From assembly GCA_937919085.1 (NCBI GenBank), contig CALFRN010000327.1, positions 1 to 36,716 on the forward strand: a stretch of DNA of 36,716 nt, given 5' to 3'. Source of the DNA: an uncultured Reyranella sp. GTDB lineage: Bacteria; Pseudomonadota; Alphaproteobacteria; Reyranellales; Reyranellaceae. The notes beneath the pieces were generated by a model. The model was not told where the DNA came from. It saw only the letters and a program-made list of their open reading frames with translations, and made no database searches. The translations under genes were made by a program, and so were the position numbers. Positions 1 through 7,825 of the stretch are shown here, piece by piece; the first letter of the stretch is position 1; each line of letters starts with the position of its first letter.

Positions 1-59
1 GCGATCGCGACCGGGACGGCATCCCGAACTTCATCGACATCCAGAACAACCGCCGCTGA
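1..59 (+). CDS. C-terminal end of a protein with an Asp-rich tail (partial)
   Basis: Only the last 18 codons and the TGA stop (57-59) are inside the window, read in the frame beginning at base 3. The tail reads DRDRDGIPNFIDIQNNRR. The D-x-D-x-D-G-I-P-N pattern resembles the calcium-binding loop of thrombospondin type 3-like repeats, which often ends small secreted or envelope proteins in alphaproteobacteria. The rest of the gene lies upstream, so function cannot be given. Confidence 0.55.
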   Translation, partial: DRDRDGIPNFIDIQNNRR

Positions 60-129
60 GCCGCAGGCTCCGGCAAAGGGGAAGCGGGCTCGCAGACACG
101 GGACCGCTTTCTTTTGGGTCCCGGCGGCC

Positions 130-135
130 TATCAT
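130..135 (+). promoter_or_regulatory. candidate -10 hexamer (TATCAT) for a leaderless transcript
   Basis: TATCAT ends five bases before the ATG at 141, and no Shine-Dalgarno sequence lies between them. If this is a real -10 element, transcription would begin at or next to the start codon, giving a leaderless mRNA. The -35 region (about 107-113, CTTTCTT) is weak. This is an inference from spacing alone. Confidence 0.25.
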
Positions 136-140
136 AGGGC

Positions 141-1031
141 ATGCGCAAGAATCGTTTCGGCCTGTCCGTCGCCCTCGCCACACCGTTCGCCGAGGACCGC
201 TCGATCGACCTGCAGCGCCTGGTGGCGCACGGCCGTCAGTCGCTGGCCGATGGCTGCTCGAGCCTCACGGTGTTTGGCACCACGGGCGAAGGCGCCTCGC
301 TCGGAGTGAATGAACGCAACCGCGCGCTGGGCGCGGTGGCCGGTGCCGGCGTCGATCCCGGTACGCAGCTCGTGGTCGGCATCGCCGCCTCCTCGGTCGA
401 GGAGGCGATCGCCCAGGGCCGCGCCGGGCTGATGCTGGGGTGTCCGAGCTTCCTGCTGGCGCCGCCGTTCTATTTCAAGGGTGCGGGCGAGGAGGGGCTG
501 TTCGACTGGTTCGCCGCGGTGCTGACGGGACTTGGCCCCAAGGCGGGCAACGTCATCCTCTATCACATCCCGCAGGTGACCTCGGTCGGGCTGTCGATGG
601 CGCTGGTCGATCGTCTCAAGAAGGCGTTCCCCCGGCAGGTCACCGGCGTCAAGGATTCGTCCGGCGACTGGGACAATGCCCAGGCGCTCCTGAAGCATCA
701 CGGCGAGCTGCACATCCTGATCGGCGACGAACGGCTGCTGGCCAAGGCCATGAACCTCGGGGCTTCGGGCGCCATCACCGGCCTCGCCAACATCGCGCCC
801 GACCTGATGAAGCCGCTGATCGACGGCATCGAGGAGCCGCGCATAAATGCCATGGTCGAGGCAGTCCTGCCCTATGCCGTGACGCCGGCCGTGAAGGCGC
901 TGGTCGGCCATCGCCGCAAGGACGCCATCGCATGGAGCCGCATGCGGGCGCCCTTGAAATCGCTGGGCGAATCGGATTGCCTGAAACTGTTCGCCGCCAT
1001 CGACGCCATCCGCGCCAGGCGCGCCGCCTGA
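141..1031 (+). CDS. dihydrodipicolinate synthase (DHDPS/NAL) family aldolase or dehydratase
   Basis: A 296-residue class I aldolase-type TIM barrel, the usual length for the DapA/NanA/KDG-aldolase superfamily. Visible landmarks are the substrate-carboxylate loop GTTGEG (residues 46-51), Tyr141 in YHIPQ, and the Schiff-base Lys171 in GVKDSSGDW. Superfamily members condense or cleave pyruvate-containing 2-oxo acids through a Lys imine. The next gene, 25 bases downstream, is a UxaA/GarD-type sugar-acid dehydratase. A role in sugar-acid breakdown (2-keto-3-deoxy acid aldolase or dehydratase) is therefore more likely than lysine synthesis, but this is inferred from context. The N-terminus fits the family start (GLSVALATPF just after Met), so the ATG is credible although it lacks a ribosome site. 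Confidence 0.88.
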   Translation: MRKNRFGLSVALATPFAEDRSIDLQRLVAHGRQSLADGCSSLTVFGTTGEGASLGVNERNRALGAVAGAGVDPGTQLVVGIAASSVEEAIAQGRAGLMLGCPSFLLAPPFYFKGAGEEGLFDWFAAVLTGLGPKAGNVILYHIPQVTSVGLSMALVDRLKKAFPRQVTGVKDSSGDWDNAQALLKHHGELHILIGDERLLAKAMNLGASGAITGLANIAPDLMKPLIDGIEEPRINAMVEAVLPYAVTPAVKALVGHRRKDAIAWSRMRAPLKSLGESDCLKLFAAIDAIRARRAA

Positions 1032-1056
1032 TCCCCCCTGCCGCCGCGAGGACACC

Positions 1057-2568
1057 ATGACCGCACCGCTCACCATCCGCCTGCATCCCGGCGACAACGT
1101 CATCGTGGCGCGCATGGACATCCTGCCCGGCACCAGGGTCGAGGGCGAGGTGGCCGCGGCCACGCGCGTGCCACCGGGCCACAAGATCCTGACCCGCGCG
1201 GTGAAGAAGGGCGAGGCGCTGCGCAAGTACAACCAGATCATCGGCTTCTCCACCGAGGACATGGCACCGGGCGCGCATATCCACACGCACAATTGCGTCA
1301 TGGGCGATTTCGAACGCGACTACGCCTTCTGTGTCGATGCCCACCCGACCGACTACGTCGTGCCGCCGGTCACCTTCCAGGGCTATCGCCGCGGCGATGG
1401 CCGCGCCGCGACGCGCAACTACATCGGCATCGTCACCACGGTGAACTGTTCGGCCGCCACCAGCCGCATGATCGCCCGCCACCTCGAGCCGCTGCTCGCG
1501 CAGTTTCCCAACATCGACGGCGTGGTGCCGCTCACCCACGGCGGCGGCTGTGGCATGGCGGCGTCAGGGCTGGAGATGGATGTGCTGCGCCGTACGCTGG
1601 CGGGCTATACGCGCCATCCCAACATGGCGGCGGTGGTCGTGCTCGGGTTGGGCTGCGAGACCAACCAGATTTCGGGCCTGATGAATGCCGAGGGCCTCAA
1701 GGAAGGCCCCAAGCTGATTCCGATGGCGATACAGGACGAAGGCGGTGTTTCCAGGACCGTGATGCGCGCCGTCGGTTTCCTGAAAGAGCTTCTGCCCGAG
1801 GCCAACAACGTGAAGCGCGAGGCGATCCCCGCCAGCGAGCTGATCCTGGCGTTGCAATGCGGCGGCTCGGACGGCTACTCGGGCATCTCGGCCAACCCGG
1901 CGCTGGGCGCGGCGGTCGATCTTCTGGTGCGCAACGGCGGCTCGGCGGTGCTGTCGGAAACGCCGGAAATCTACGGCGCCGAGCATCTGCTGACGCGGCG
2001 CGCCGTCACCAAGGAGGTGGGCGAGAAGATCGTCGAGCGCATCAGATGGTGGGAGGATCACTGCGCCAGGACCGGTGGCGAAATGAACAACAACCCCTCG
2101 CCCGGCAACAAGGCGGGCGGCCTCACCACCATCCTCGAAAAATCGCTGGGAGCCGTCGCCAAGGGCGGCACCACCAACCTGGTCGATGTCTACAAGTATG
2201 CCGAGCCGATCACCGCCAAGGGTTTCGTCTACATGGATTCGCCGGGCTACGATCCGGTCTCGGCCACCGGCCAGGTGGCGGGCGGGGCCAATGTCCTCTG
2301 CTTCACCACCGGCCGCGGCAGCGTGTTCGGCTGCAAGCCGACACCGTCGCTCAAGCTTGCAACCAACAGCGCCCTCTATCGTCACATGACCGACGACATG
2401 GACATCAACTGCGGCACCATCGTCGATGGCGAGGAGACGATCCAGGAAAACGGCCGGCGAATCTTCGACCTTATTCTTGCCACGGCTTCGGGGCAGAAAA
2501 CGAAATCAGAGGTGTTGGGCATCGGCGACGACGAGTTCGAACCGTGGAAAATCGGCGCGACGATGTGA
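1057..2568 (+). CDS. UxaA-family sugar-acid dehydratase (altronate/galactarate dehydratase type)
   Basis: At 503 residues it carries both parts of the family. An N-terminal SAF-like domain (about 1-85) has the conserved HIHTHN segment. The long UxaA/GarD catalytic domain shows TRNYIGIVTTVNCSA, THGGGCGM, GLGCETNQ, LQCGGSDGYSGI, NPSPGNKAGG and FTTGRGSVFG. Family members are metal-dependent (usually Fe2+) dehydratases making 2-keto-3-deoxy acids from altronate, galactarate or related aldonates. Several conserved Cys and His residues fit a metal site. The start is supported by GAGGA at 1048-1052. With the preceding DHDPS-family gene it probably forms a two-step dehydration and cleavage pathway. 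The exact sugar acid cannot be read from the sequence, and no transporter or regulator for it is adjacent. Confidence 0.9.
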   Translation: MTAPLTIRLHPGDNVIVARMDILPGTRVEGEVAAATRVPPGHKILTRAVKKGEALRKYNQIIGFSTEDMAPGAHIHTHNCVMGDFERDYAFCVDAHPTDYVVPPVTFQGYRRGDGRAATRNYIGIVTTVNCSAATSRMIARHLEPLLAQFPNIDGVVPLTHGGGCGMAASGLEMDVLRRTLAGYTRHPNMAAVVVLGLGCETNQISGLMNAEGLKEGPKLIPMAIQDEGGVSRTVMRAVGFLKELLPEANNVKREAIPASELILALQCGGSDGYSGISANPALGAAVDLLVRNGGSAVLSETPEIYGAEHLLTRRAVTKEVGEKIVERIRWWEDHCARTGGEMNNNPSPGNKAGGLTTILEKSLGAVAKGGTTNLVDVYKYAEPITAKGFVYMDSPGYDPVSATGQVAGGANVLCFTTGRGSVFGCKPTPSLKLATNSALYRHMTDDMDINCGTIVDGEETIQENGRRIFDLILATASGQKTKSEVLGIGDDEFEPWKIGATM

Positions 2569-2592
2569 CAAAACGGCGAGAGGGCGCGTAGC

Positions 2593-2621
2593 TTGACTTC
2601 GAGATCGTGCTTTAGCATACG
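2593..2621 (+). promoter_or_regulatory. candidate sigma-70-type promoter of the cold-shock gene
   Basis: TTGACT (2593-2598) is a good -35 match. CATACG (2616-2621), 17 bases further on, is only a partial -10. Initiation here would give a leader of about 155 nt before the csp start codon, as is usual for cold-shock genes. The -35 is convincing; the -10 is weak. Confidence 0.35.
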
Positions 2622-2783
2622 CGGTCTTACGACTTGCGAACTTGGCCCTGCTTTGGCGGCCCGGCCCTCTGCCGCCTCGAACTCCTCTCACGAGTTCCCC
2701 ACCAAATTCTTCGAGTTGTCACCGGCGATAGCAGCGAGCGCATCGCCGGCGTATTTGTGTGTGCTCGCCCAACGGAGAGAGAA
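2622..2783 (+). promoter_or_regulatory. structured 5' leader of the cold-shock gene (three perfect stem-loops)
   Basis: Three consecutive perfect inverted repeats occupy this leader: GGCGGC/GCCGCC (2655-2660 with 2671-2676), GAACTC/GAGTTC (2679-2684 with 2692-2697) and CCGGCGAT/ATCGCCGG (2722-2729 with 2742-2749). A second copy of GAGTT at 2713-2717 could pair with AACTC (2680-2684) instead of the nearer copy, so two exclusive folds are possible. The ribosome site GGAGAGAG (2774-2781) is outside the third stem. Long, temperature-responsive leaders are known for E. coli cspA. A similar role here is inference. Confidence 0.5.
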
Positions 2784-2990
2784 ATGGCTACAGGCACCGT
2801 GAAGTGGTTCAACGCCACCAAGGGATTCGGTTTCATCCAGCCCGACGGCGGCGGCAAGGACGTGTTCGTCCATATCAGCGCCGTCGAGCGGGCGGGCATG
2901 AACGGTCTGAACGAAGGCCAGAAGATCGGCTACGAAGTGGCCAGCGAGCGCGGCCGCGAAGCGGCCGTGAACCTCAAGGAAGTCGGCTGA
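2784..2990 (+). CDS. cspA: cold-shock protein, CspA family
   Basis: A 68-residue single cold-shock domain, the canonical size, beginning MATGTVKWFN. The RNA/ssDNA-binding motifs are intact: RNP1 as KGFGFI (residues 13-18) and RNP2 as VFVHI (27-31). Family members act as nucleic-acid chaperones in the cytoplasm, melting mRNA structure in the cold or in stationary phase. The open frame extends 50 codons upstream, but the ATG at 2784 has a strong Shine-Dalgarno (GGAGAGAG, 2774-2781) and gives the family N-terminus. A GNAT gene starts four bases after the stop. Several CspA paralogues usually exist per genome, so the symbol is generic. Confidence 0.95.
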   Translation: MATGTVKWFNATKGFGFIQPDGGGKDVFVHISAVERAGMNGLNEGQKIGYEVASERGREAAVNLKEVG

Positions 2991-2994
2991 CCGA

Positions 2995-3453
2995 ATGAAG
3001 ATCGTCCCGCTCGTCGAACGCCCCGATCTGGCCGTGCAGGTCGCGACCTGGGGGTTCGGCGAGTGGGGACATCTCAATCCCGAGGAGACGCTCGAGAAGC
3101 GCATCATCCGGATCCGCGGCAAGATGAATGTCGACCGTGTGCCGGTCGCGTTCGTCGCCCTCGGCGACGATGATGGCATCACGGGCACCGCTTCGCTCAT
3201 TTTCGACGATCTCGAAGGCGATCCACGCAATCCGTGGCTGGCCAGCGTCTTCGTGCCCTCCGAACATCGCAAGAAGGGTATCGCTTCGGCCCTGGTGCGC
3301 ACGGTCGAGAGTGCCGCCCGGCGTCTGGGCTATGACCGGCTCTATCTGTTCACCTCCACCGTGCCTGATCTTTATGCGGGTCTCGGCTGGAGGTCGCTTG
3401 AGCGGCTCGACTATCGGGGTGAAAATATCCAGGTGATGGACAAGACGCTTTGA
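2995..3453 (+). CDS. GNAT-family N-acetyltransferase
   Basis: A 152-residue protein with the GNAT fold signature. The acetyl-CoA pyrophosphate-binding motif A is VPSEHRKKGIASALV (R/Q-x-x-G-x-A pattern), preceded by the beta-4 strand WLASVFV and followed by a LYLFTS strand and a YAGLGW segment typical of the C-terminal half. It should transfer an acetyl group from acetyl-CoA to an amine; the substrate is unknown. The start lies four bases after the csp stop with AAGGA inside the end of csp, so it is probably translated by coupling and co-transcribed. A cold-shock gene joined to an acetyltransferase is reminiscent of protein or ribosome modification, but nothing in the sequence proves this. Confidence 0.88.
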   Translation: MKIVPLVERPDLAVQVATWGFGEWGHLNPEETLEKRIIRIRGKMNVDRVPVAFVALGDDDGITGTASLIFDDLEGDPRNPWLASVFVPSEHRKKGIASALVRTVESAARRLGYDRLYLFTSTVPDLYAGLGWRSLERLDYRGENIQVMDKTL

Positions 3454-3463
3454 GGGAACGCGC

Positions 3464-4858
3464 ATGGCGGCCGATCTGCATTATCTGTCGCTGGGCGAGG
3501 TCGCCCGGCGTCTGAGGGCGCGCAAGCTCTCGTCGGTCGAGGCGACCACGGCGATGCTGGATCGTATCGAGACCGTGGATCCCAAGATCCGCTCCTTTGC
3601 CACGCTCACGCCCGAACGGGCGCTGGCTGACGCCGCGCGCCTCGACGCCGAGACCGCGGCCGGAAGGTCGCGCGGACCTCTGCATGGCGTGCCGATTGCC
3701 GTAAAGGACCTCTGCGATACCAAGGACATCGTGACCGCCGCCGGCATGACGATCCATCGGGACAATGTGCCGGTTCGGGATGCCACCGTCGTCGAGCGCC
3801 TCAAGGCGGCCGGCGCGGTGATGCTGGGCAAGCTGCAGATGACCGAAGGGGCCTTCGGCGCTCACCATCCGGCCATTCCCGCGCCGCTCAATCCATGGAA
3901 TGCGGCCTACTGGACGGGTTCGTCGTCGTCGGGCTCGGGTGCGGCGACCGCGGCGGGGCTCTGCTTTGCCTCGCTGGGCTCCGATACCGGCGGCTCGATT
4001 CGCTTTCCATCGACCATGAACGGTCTCACGGGCCTCAAGCCGACCTGGGGCCGGGTCAGTCGCGCTGGAGTCTTCGCGCTTGCCGAATCGCTTGATCATG
4101 TCGGGCCGATGACCAGAAGCGCGCTCGATGCCGCCATCGTGCTGGGCGTGATCGCCGGCGCCGATCCCGATGATCCGACCGCGGCCGGCGTGCCGGTCGG
4201 CGACTACGCCGCCGCGATCGGCGCCGGCGTGCGGGGCCGCCGCATCGGTGTCCCGAACAACCTGCGCGACATCGATGACGACGCGCGGCGGGCACTCGAT
4301 GGCGCCGTAGCGGCGATGACGCATGCGGGCGGGGCAATCGTCGACGTCACGTTGCCTTCATCGTTCGCTGCCGCCGCAATCGACTGGGTACCGCTGTGTG
4401 CCGCCGAAGCCGCCGTTGCCCACAGAGCGACCTATCCGGCTCGTGCGGCCGAGTACGGGCCGGTGCTGGCCGGTCTCCTCGATACGGGCCTGCGGTTGCG
4501 CGCCACCGAGCTCGTTGAAATGCAACTGCGTCGGTCTGCATTGACCGGCCGGCTCAACGCGCTGCTGGCGTCGGTCGATCTGCTGTTGATGCCGGTGATG
4601 GGAGTGGCGGCATGGTCGCTTGAGGCGCTGCAGGCGGCGGGGCGGGATCCGGAGACCGTTGCGGCGCGGTTGAAATATACGGCGCCATTCGACATGAGCG
4701 GCCATCCAACGCTCACCTTGCCCGGTGGCATGACCCGCGACGGCGTCCCCATCGGATTCCAGATCGTCGGCAGCGCCTTCGACGAGGCGGGGCTCCTCGC
4801 GGCCGGACATGCCTATCAGCAATCGACCGACTGGCATCTCAAACGTCCGCCACTCTGA
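3464..4858 (+). CDS. amidase, amidase-signature (AS) family
   Basis: A 464-residue AS hydrolase with the full Ser-cisSer-Lys triad visible: Lys81 in GVPIAVKDL, the cis-Ser in the GSSSSGSG loop (about Ser154), and the nucleophile Ser178 in GSDTGGSIRFPS. The Gly/Ser-rich signature is intact and the length is normal. AS enzymes hydrolyse amide bonds, releasing ammonia and a carboxylic acid; the family includes GatA, and no gatB or gatC lies nearby. The variant loop SSSSGSG (instead of SSGGS) and the absence of partners favour a stand-alone catabolic amidase. The ribosome site GAGGGA (3452-3457) overlaps the previous stop codon, linking it to the csp-GNAT unit. Confidence 0.92.
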   Translation: MAADLHYLSLGEVARRLRARKLSSVEATTAMLDRIETVDPKIRSFATLTPERALADAARLDAETAAGRSRGPLHGVPIAVKDLCDTKDIVTAAGMTIHRDNVPVRDATVVERLKAAGAVMLGKLQMTEGAFGAHHPAIPAPLNPWNAAYWTGSSSSGSGAATAAGLCFASLGSDTGGSIRFPSTMNGLTGLKPTWGRVSRAGVFALAESLDHVGPMTRSALDAAIVLGVIAGADPDDPTAAGVPVGDYAAAIGAGVRGRRIGVPNNLRDIDDDARRALDGAVAAMTHAGGAIVDVTLPSSFAAAAIDWVPLCAAEAAVAHRATYPARAAEYGPVLAGLLDTGLRLRATELVEMQLRRSALTGRLNALLASVDLLLMPVMGVAAWSLEALQAAGRDPETVAARLKYTAPFDMSGHPTLTLPGGMTRDGVPIGFQIVGSAFDEAGLLAAGHAYQQSTDWHLKRPPL

Positions 4859-4931
4859 GCCGATTGGCTGCCTGCATGGACGGTGATTCGTCTTTGCTGT
4901 AGGATACGATATTCCCTCTCGAGGACGGACC

Positions 4932-7103
4932 GTGCGCCGGGGCTGCGGCAGAGCCCAACCTCGTCACACTCAAGACGGTTGGCCCATGAGAACTCTCTTC
5001 AGGAACAAGCTGCGACTGAAGCCGAGTATTCTGGCGGCGTTTGCGTTTCTCACGGTGCCGGTATTCCTCGCCATTATTATCGTCACCTACATTTCCAACG
5101 ACAGGATCGCCCGGCTGAATGCCGGCGAGCTCATCGAACGATTCCGCACCGACGCCATCGACGACATCAAGGGCGAATTCGATCCCATAACGTCGCTGGT
5201 GAGATCCGCCGCGGCCATCGGCAACGACGTACCCGGCTTCTATGCCGACAATCGCTGCCTGAAGTATTTTCAGAGCATCCTGTTGCACAGCAAGACGATC
5301 GTCAGCGTCTATGTCGGTTTGCAGGACGGTGCCTTCCGCCAGTCCCGGCGTGTCGACCCGTCGGTGGAAATCCAGGGCAGGCTGCCGCCCCAGGGCGCCA
5401 CGTTCGCAGACCGCTCGATCGAGCCGGGGGCAGGCGTGGATCGCGTGGACCGCTACGTCTTCCTCGATCCACAAGGCGTGGAACTCGGTACCTCCGAACG
5501 GGTGACGACCTACGATCCGCGGGTCCGGCTCTGGTATCGCAGCGCCGTAGAGGCGGGGTCGACCATGATTTCCGATCCCGATGTTTTTGCAACACTGGGC
5601 CTGATCGGCATCACCGTTGCCGCGCCATTCTATGCCGATGGGAAGGTGCTCGGCGTCGCTGCCGCCGACATCACCCTCGACGGCATGTCGAAATATCTTG
5701 CCGAGCGCAAGGTCAGCCCGGGCACCCTGAGCTACATCATCGATCACCAGGGCAGGGTCATCTCGGCGTCGGACCTGTCGAAAACCTACGCCAATGTAGA
5801 TGGGCGACTGGAACTCAATCACATCACCTCTCTCGACAATGACCTGCCGGCCGTTGCCTTCAGCGCACGCCCCCGCCAGCACGAGCAGCAGTACTCCTTC
5901 GTCCATGCCGGCAAGGAATATTTTGCCAGCCTCTCCACGTTTCCTCCCGAGCTCGGCAAGCGGTGGCAGCTCTTCATCATCACGCCGGTCGACGATTTCA
6001 CCGGCGCGTTCCAGGAAAACAACAACCGCCTGTTCGTGTTCGGTCTGATCGCGATCGCGCTGCAGATTGTCATTATTTACTTCCTGACCGGAGCCATCGC
6101 CCGCCCGCTCGAGAAACTTGCTTTGAAAGTCGGCAGGATTCAGGAACTCAGGGCGGAGACCTTGCCGGTCATCGTCTCACCGGTACGCGAGATTGCCGTG
6201 TTGTCCAAGGCGATCGAAACGCTCGACACGGCGGTGAAATCCTTTTCGGCCTTCGTTCCGGTCGGCCTGGTGACCCAGTTGCTGGAATCGGATCAGAAGC
6301 TGGAGCTTGGCGGTCACAGCAGATTCCTGACGATTTTCTTCTCCGACCTCGAATCGTTCTCGACCCTCTCCGAAGAGGTGCCTTCGCAGGAACTTCTGTT
6401 GAGGGTGTCGACGTACCTGGAGATCGTCACCAAGGCGGTCAACCAAGAGCACGGCACGATCGACAAGTTCATCGGTGATGGCGTGATGGCCTTCTGGGGC
6501 GCACCCGCCCTGCTCGATGACCACGCCTGGCGAGCCTGTGTTGCCGCGCTCCGCATTCAAAAGGCGATGGATGCCCAGAACGATCGTTGGCAGCAGGAAG
6601 GTCTCAAGCCGTTGCGGGTCCGGATCGGCATCCATTGCGACGCCGTGCTCGTCGGCAACATTGGGTCCAAGGAGAGAATGAGTTATACCGTCATGGGCGA
6701 TGGCGTGAACATCGCGTCGCGCCTCGAGGGAATAAACAAGGAATATGGCACCCGTATCTGCGTTAGCCACAGCGTCTTCAAGGAAGCGGGCGAACGTCTG
6801 GTCGTCCGGCCGATCGACGATGTCGCGGTCAAGGGACGGCGGTCAAAGATTCCGATCTACGAACTGGTCGGTGTCCTCGGTGTCGCCCCGGAATTCGAAC
6901 CGGACCCGCAGACAATCGAATTGTGCAGGATGACGCGCCTGGCCTACGAGGCGCTGGTTGCGGAAGACATCTCGCTGGCTTCGGAACGCTACCGCGAGAT
7001 CGTGGACCGGTTTCCCGGGGACAAAGTTGCTTCCGAACTCGCCAAACGGCTTGTTGCGGTGGCGGAGATCGATCACGCGCCGTCCAGAGGCCGTCTTGCC
7101 TGA
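4932..7103 (+). CDS. membrane adenylate cyclase: dCache-type sensor, HAMP-like linker, class III cyclase
   Basis: A 723-residue receptor cyclase. Order: TM1 (about 33-54), a large periplasmic region (about 60-345) of dCache type, TM2 followed by a HAMP-like linker (about 365-430), and a class III nucleotidyl cyclase domain (about 455-650). The catalytic residues are complete: metal-binding Asp472 (FSDLESFS) and Asp516 (KFIGDG), the adenine-selecting pair Lys512 and Asp590 (MGDGVN), and transition-state Asn593 and Arg597. The Lys/Asp pair predicts ATP as substrate and cAMP as product. The GTG start has GAGGA at 4921-4925. An ATG at 4986 is a plausible alternative giving 705 residues with TM1 nearer the N-terminus, but has no clear ribosome site. 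The signal sensed is unknown; dCache domains often bind amino acids or carboxylates. Confidence 0.9.
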   Translation: MRRGCGRAQPRHTQDGWPMRTLFRNKLRLKPSILAAFAFLTVPVFLAIIIVTYISNDRIARLNAGELIERFRTDAIDDIKGEFDPITSLVRSAAAIGNDVPGFYADNRCLKYFQSILLHSKTIVSVYVGLQDGAFRQSRRVDPSVEIQGRLPPQGATFADRSIEPGAGVDRVDRYVFLDPQGVELGTSERVTTYDPRVRLWYRSAVEAGSTMISDPDVFATLGLIGITVAAPFYADGKVLGVAAADITLDGMSKYLAERKVSPGTLSYIIDHQGRVISASDLSKTYANVDGRLELNHITSLDNDLPAVAFSARPRQHEQQYSFVHAGKEYFASLSTFPPELGKRWQLFIITPVDDFTGAFQENNNRLFVFGLIAIALQIVIIYFLTGAIARPLEKLALKVGRIQELRAETLPVIVSPVREIAVLSKAIETLDTAVKSFSAFVPVGLVTQLLESDQKLELGGHSRFLTIFFSDLESFSTLSEEVPSQELLLRVSTYLEIVTKAVNQEHGTIDKFIGDGVMAFWGAPALLDDHAWRACVAALRIQKAMDAQNDRWQQEGLKPLRVRIGIHCDAVLVGNIGSKERMSYTVMGDGVNIASRLEGINKEYGTRICVSHSVFKEAGERLVVRPIDDVAVKGRRSKIPIYELVGVLGVAPEFEPDPQTIELCRMTRLAYEALVAEDISLASERYREIVDRFPGDKVASELAKRLVAVAEIDHAPSRGRLA

Positions 7104-7119
7104 GTCGAGGCCGATCCCG

Positions 7120-7824
7120 GTGCGGGCCCCTGACTCTCGCATCGGTGCACCAGTCCGGGCGTTGCGGCCAAGCGAGTATACCGCCTCGCTCATTCAGTTT
7201 CTGCGGGCGGATGCCGACCGTGTCCGCAAGACCCACGTCCTCGAAATCGGCTCCGGCAGTGGAGTCGTGCTTGCTTCCCTCGGGGGGCTGGGTGCCGCCG
7301 CGCTTTGTGGCGTCGATATCGAGGGTGACGCTGTCGCGTCCAGCCGGCTGCTGCTCCAGGGCCTGGGATACGGTCGTATCGCGGAAATTTATCAGGGGGA
7401 TGTGTGGCAGCCCGTTGCCGGGCGCCGCTTTGATTTGATCGTCGCCAACCTCCCGCACTTCCCGATGGAACCGGTCGAAGTGGCCGGCCGTCTGCCGACC
7501 TGGAGCGCCGGCGGCACCGATGGGCGGCGCCTGCTCGACGTCTTTCTCGAGGGTTTGAAGGATCATCTTGCGCCGGGTGGCCGTTCGGTCATCACTCACA
7601 ATGCATTTGTCGACGTCGAACGCTCGCGCACGGTGGCAGGCGCGCGGGGCCTTTCTCTCAGCGTTGTCATGACAACCCTGATCCATGTTTCCGAGGAAAA
7701 ACTTGCCCGCATGACGCCGGCCGTACTTTGTGCCGAAGAGGGACGATCGATATACCGATATGGCCCCTATGCCTTTGCTGAAATGCACATCGTGGAAATT
7801 GTTCATTCGAACGCGGCCATCTGA
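7120..7824 (+). CDS. SAM-dependent methyltransferase, small-methylase (HemK/RlmG-like) type
   Basis: About 234 residues of a class I Rossmann methyltransferase. Motif I is VLEIGSGSGVV, the acidic end of beta-2 is GVDIEGD, and motif IV is FDLIVANLPHFP, a variant of the NPPY motif of HemK-like N- and O-methylases. The substrate is unknown. The open frame runs back to 6958 inside the cyclase gene. The best starts are GTG 7120 (GAGG at 7107-7110, nine-base gap) or TTG 7096 (AGAGG at 7086-7090). I chose the GTG because it avoids overlapping the cyclase and is the commoner start. The next gene begins two bases after its stop. Confidence 0.72.
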   Translation: MRAPDSRIGAPVRALRPSEYTASLIQFLRADADRVRKTHVLEIGSGSGVVLASLGGLGAAALCGVDIEGDAVASSRLLLQGLGYGRIAEIYQGDVWQPVAGRRFDLIVANLPHFPMEPVEVAGRLPTWSAGGTDGRRLLDVFLEGLKDHLAPGGRSVITHNAFVDVERSRTVAGARGLSLSVVMTTLIHVSEEKLARMTPAVLCAEEGRSIYRYGPYAFAEMHIVEIVHSNAAI

Positions 7825-7825
7825 G

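Noticed and set aside
100-122. GGGACC/GGTCCC inverted repeat before the DHDPS-family gene as a terminator
   Set aside because: Only six pairs with an 11-base loop and no following T-run; too weak to list as a terminator for the upstream gene.
2634-2783. An extended N-terminus for the cold-shock protein
   Set aside because: The upstream 50 codons coincide with the stem-loop leader, and the strong ribosome site at 2774-2781 selects ATG 2784.
3464-4858. gatA, glutamyl-tRNA amidotransferase subunit A
   Set aside because: No gatB or gatC nearby and a variant Ser loop; a stand-alone amidase fits better.
4839-5906. A 355-codon minus-strand frame opposite the adenylate cyclase
   Set aside because: Low-complexity, Arg/Gly/His-rich translation opposite a clear sensor domain; a shadow of codon bias.
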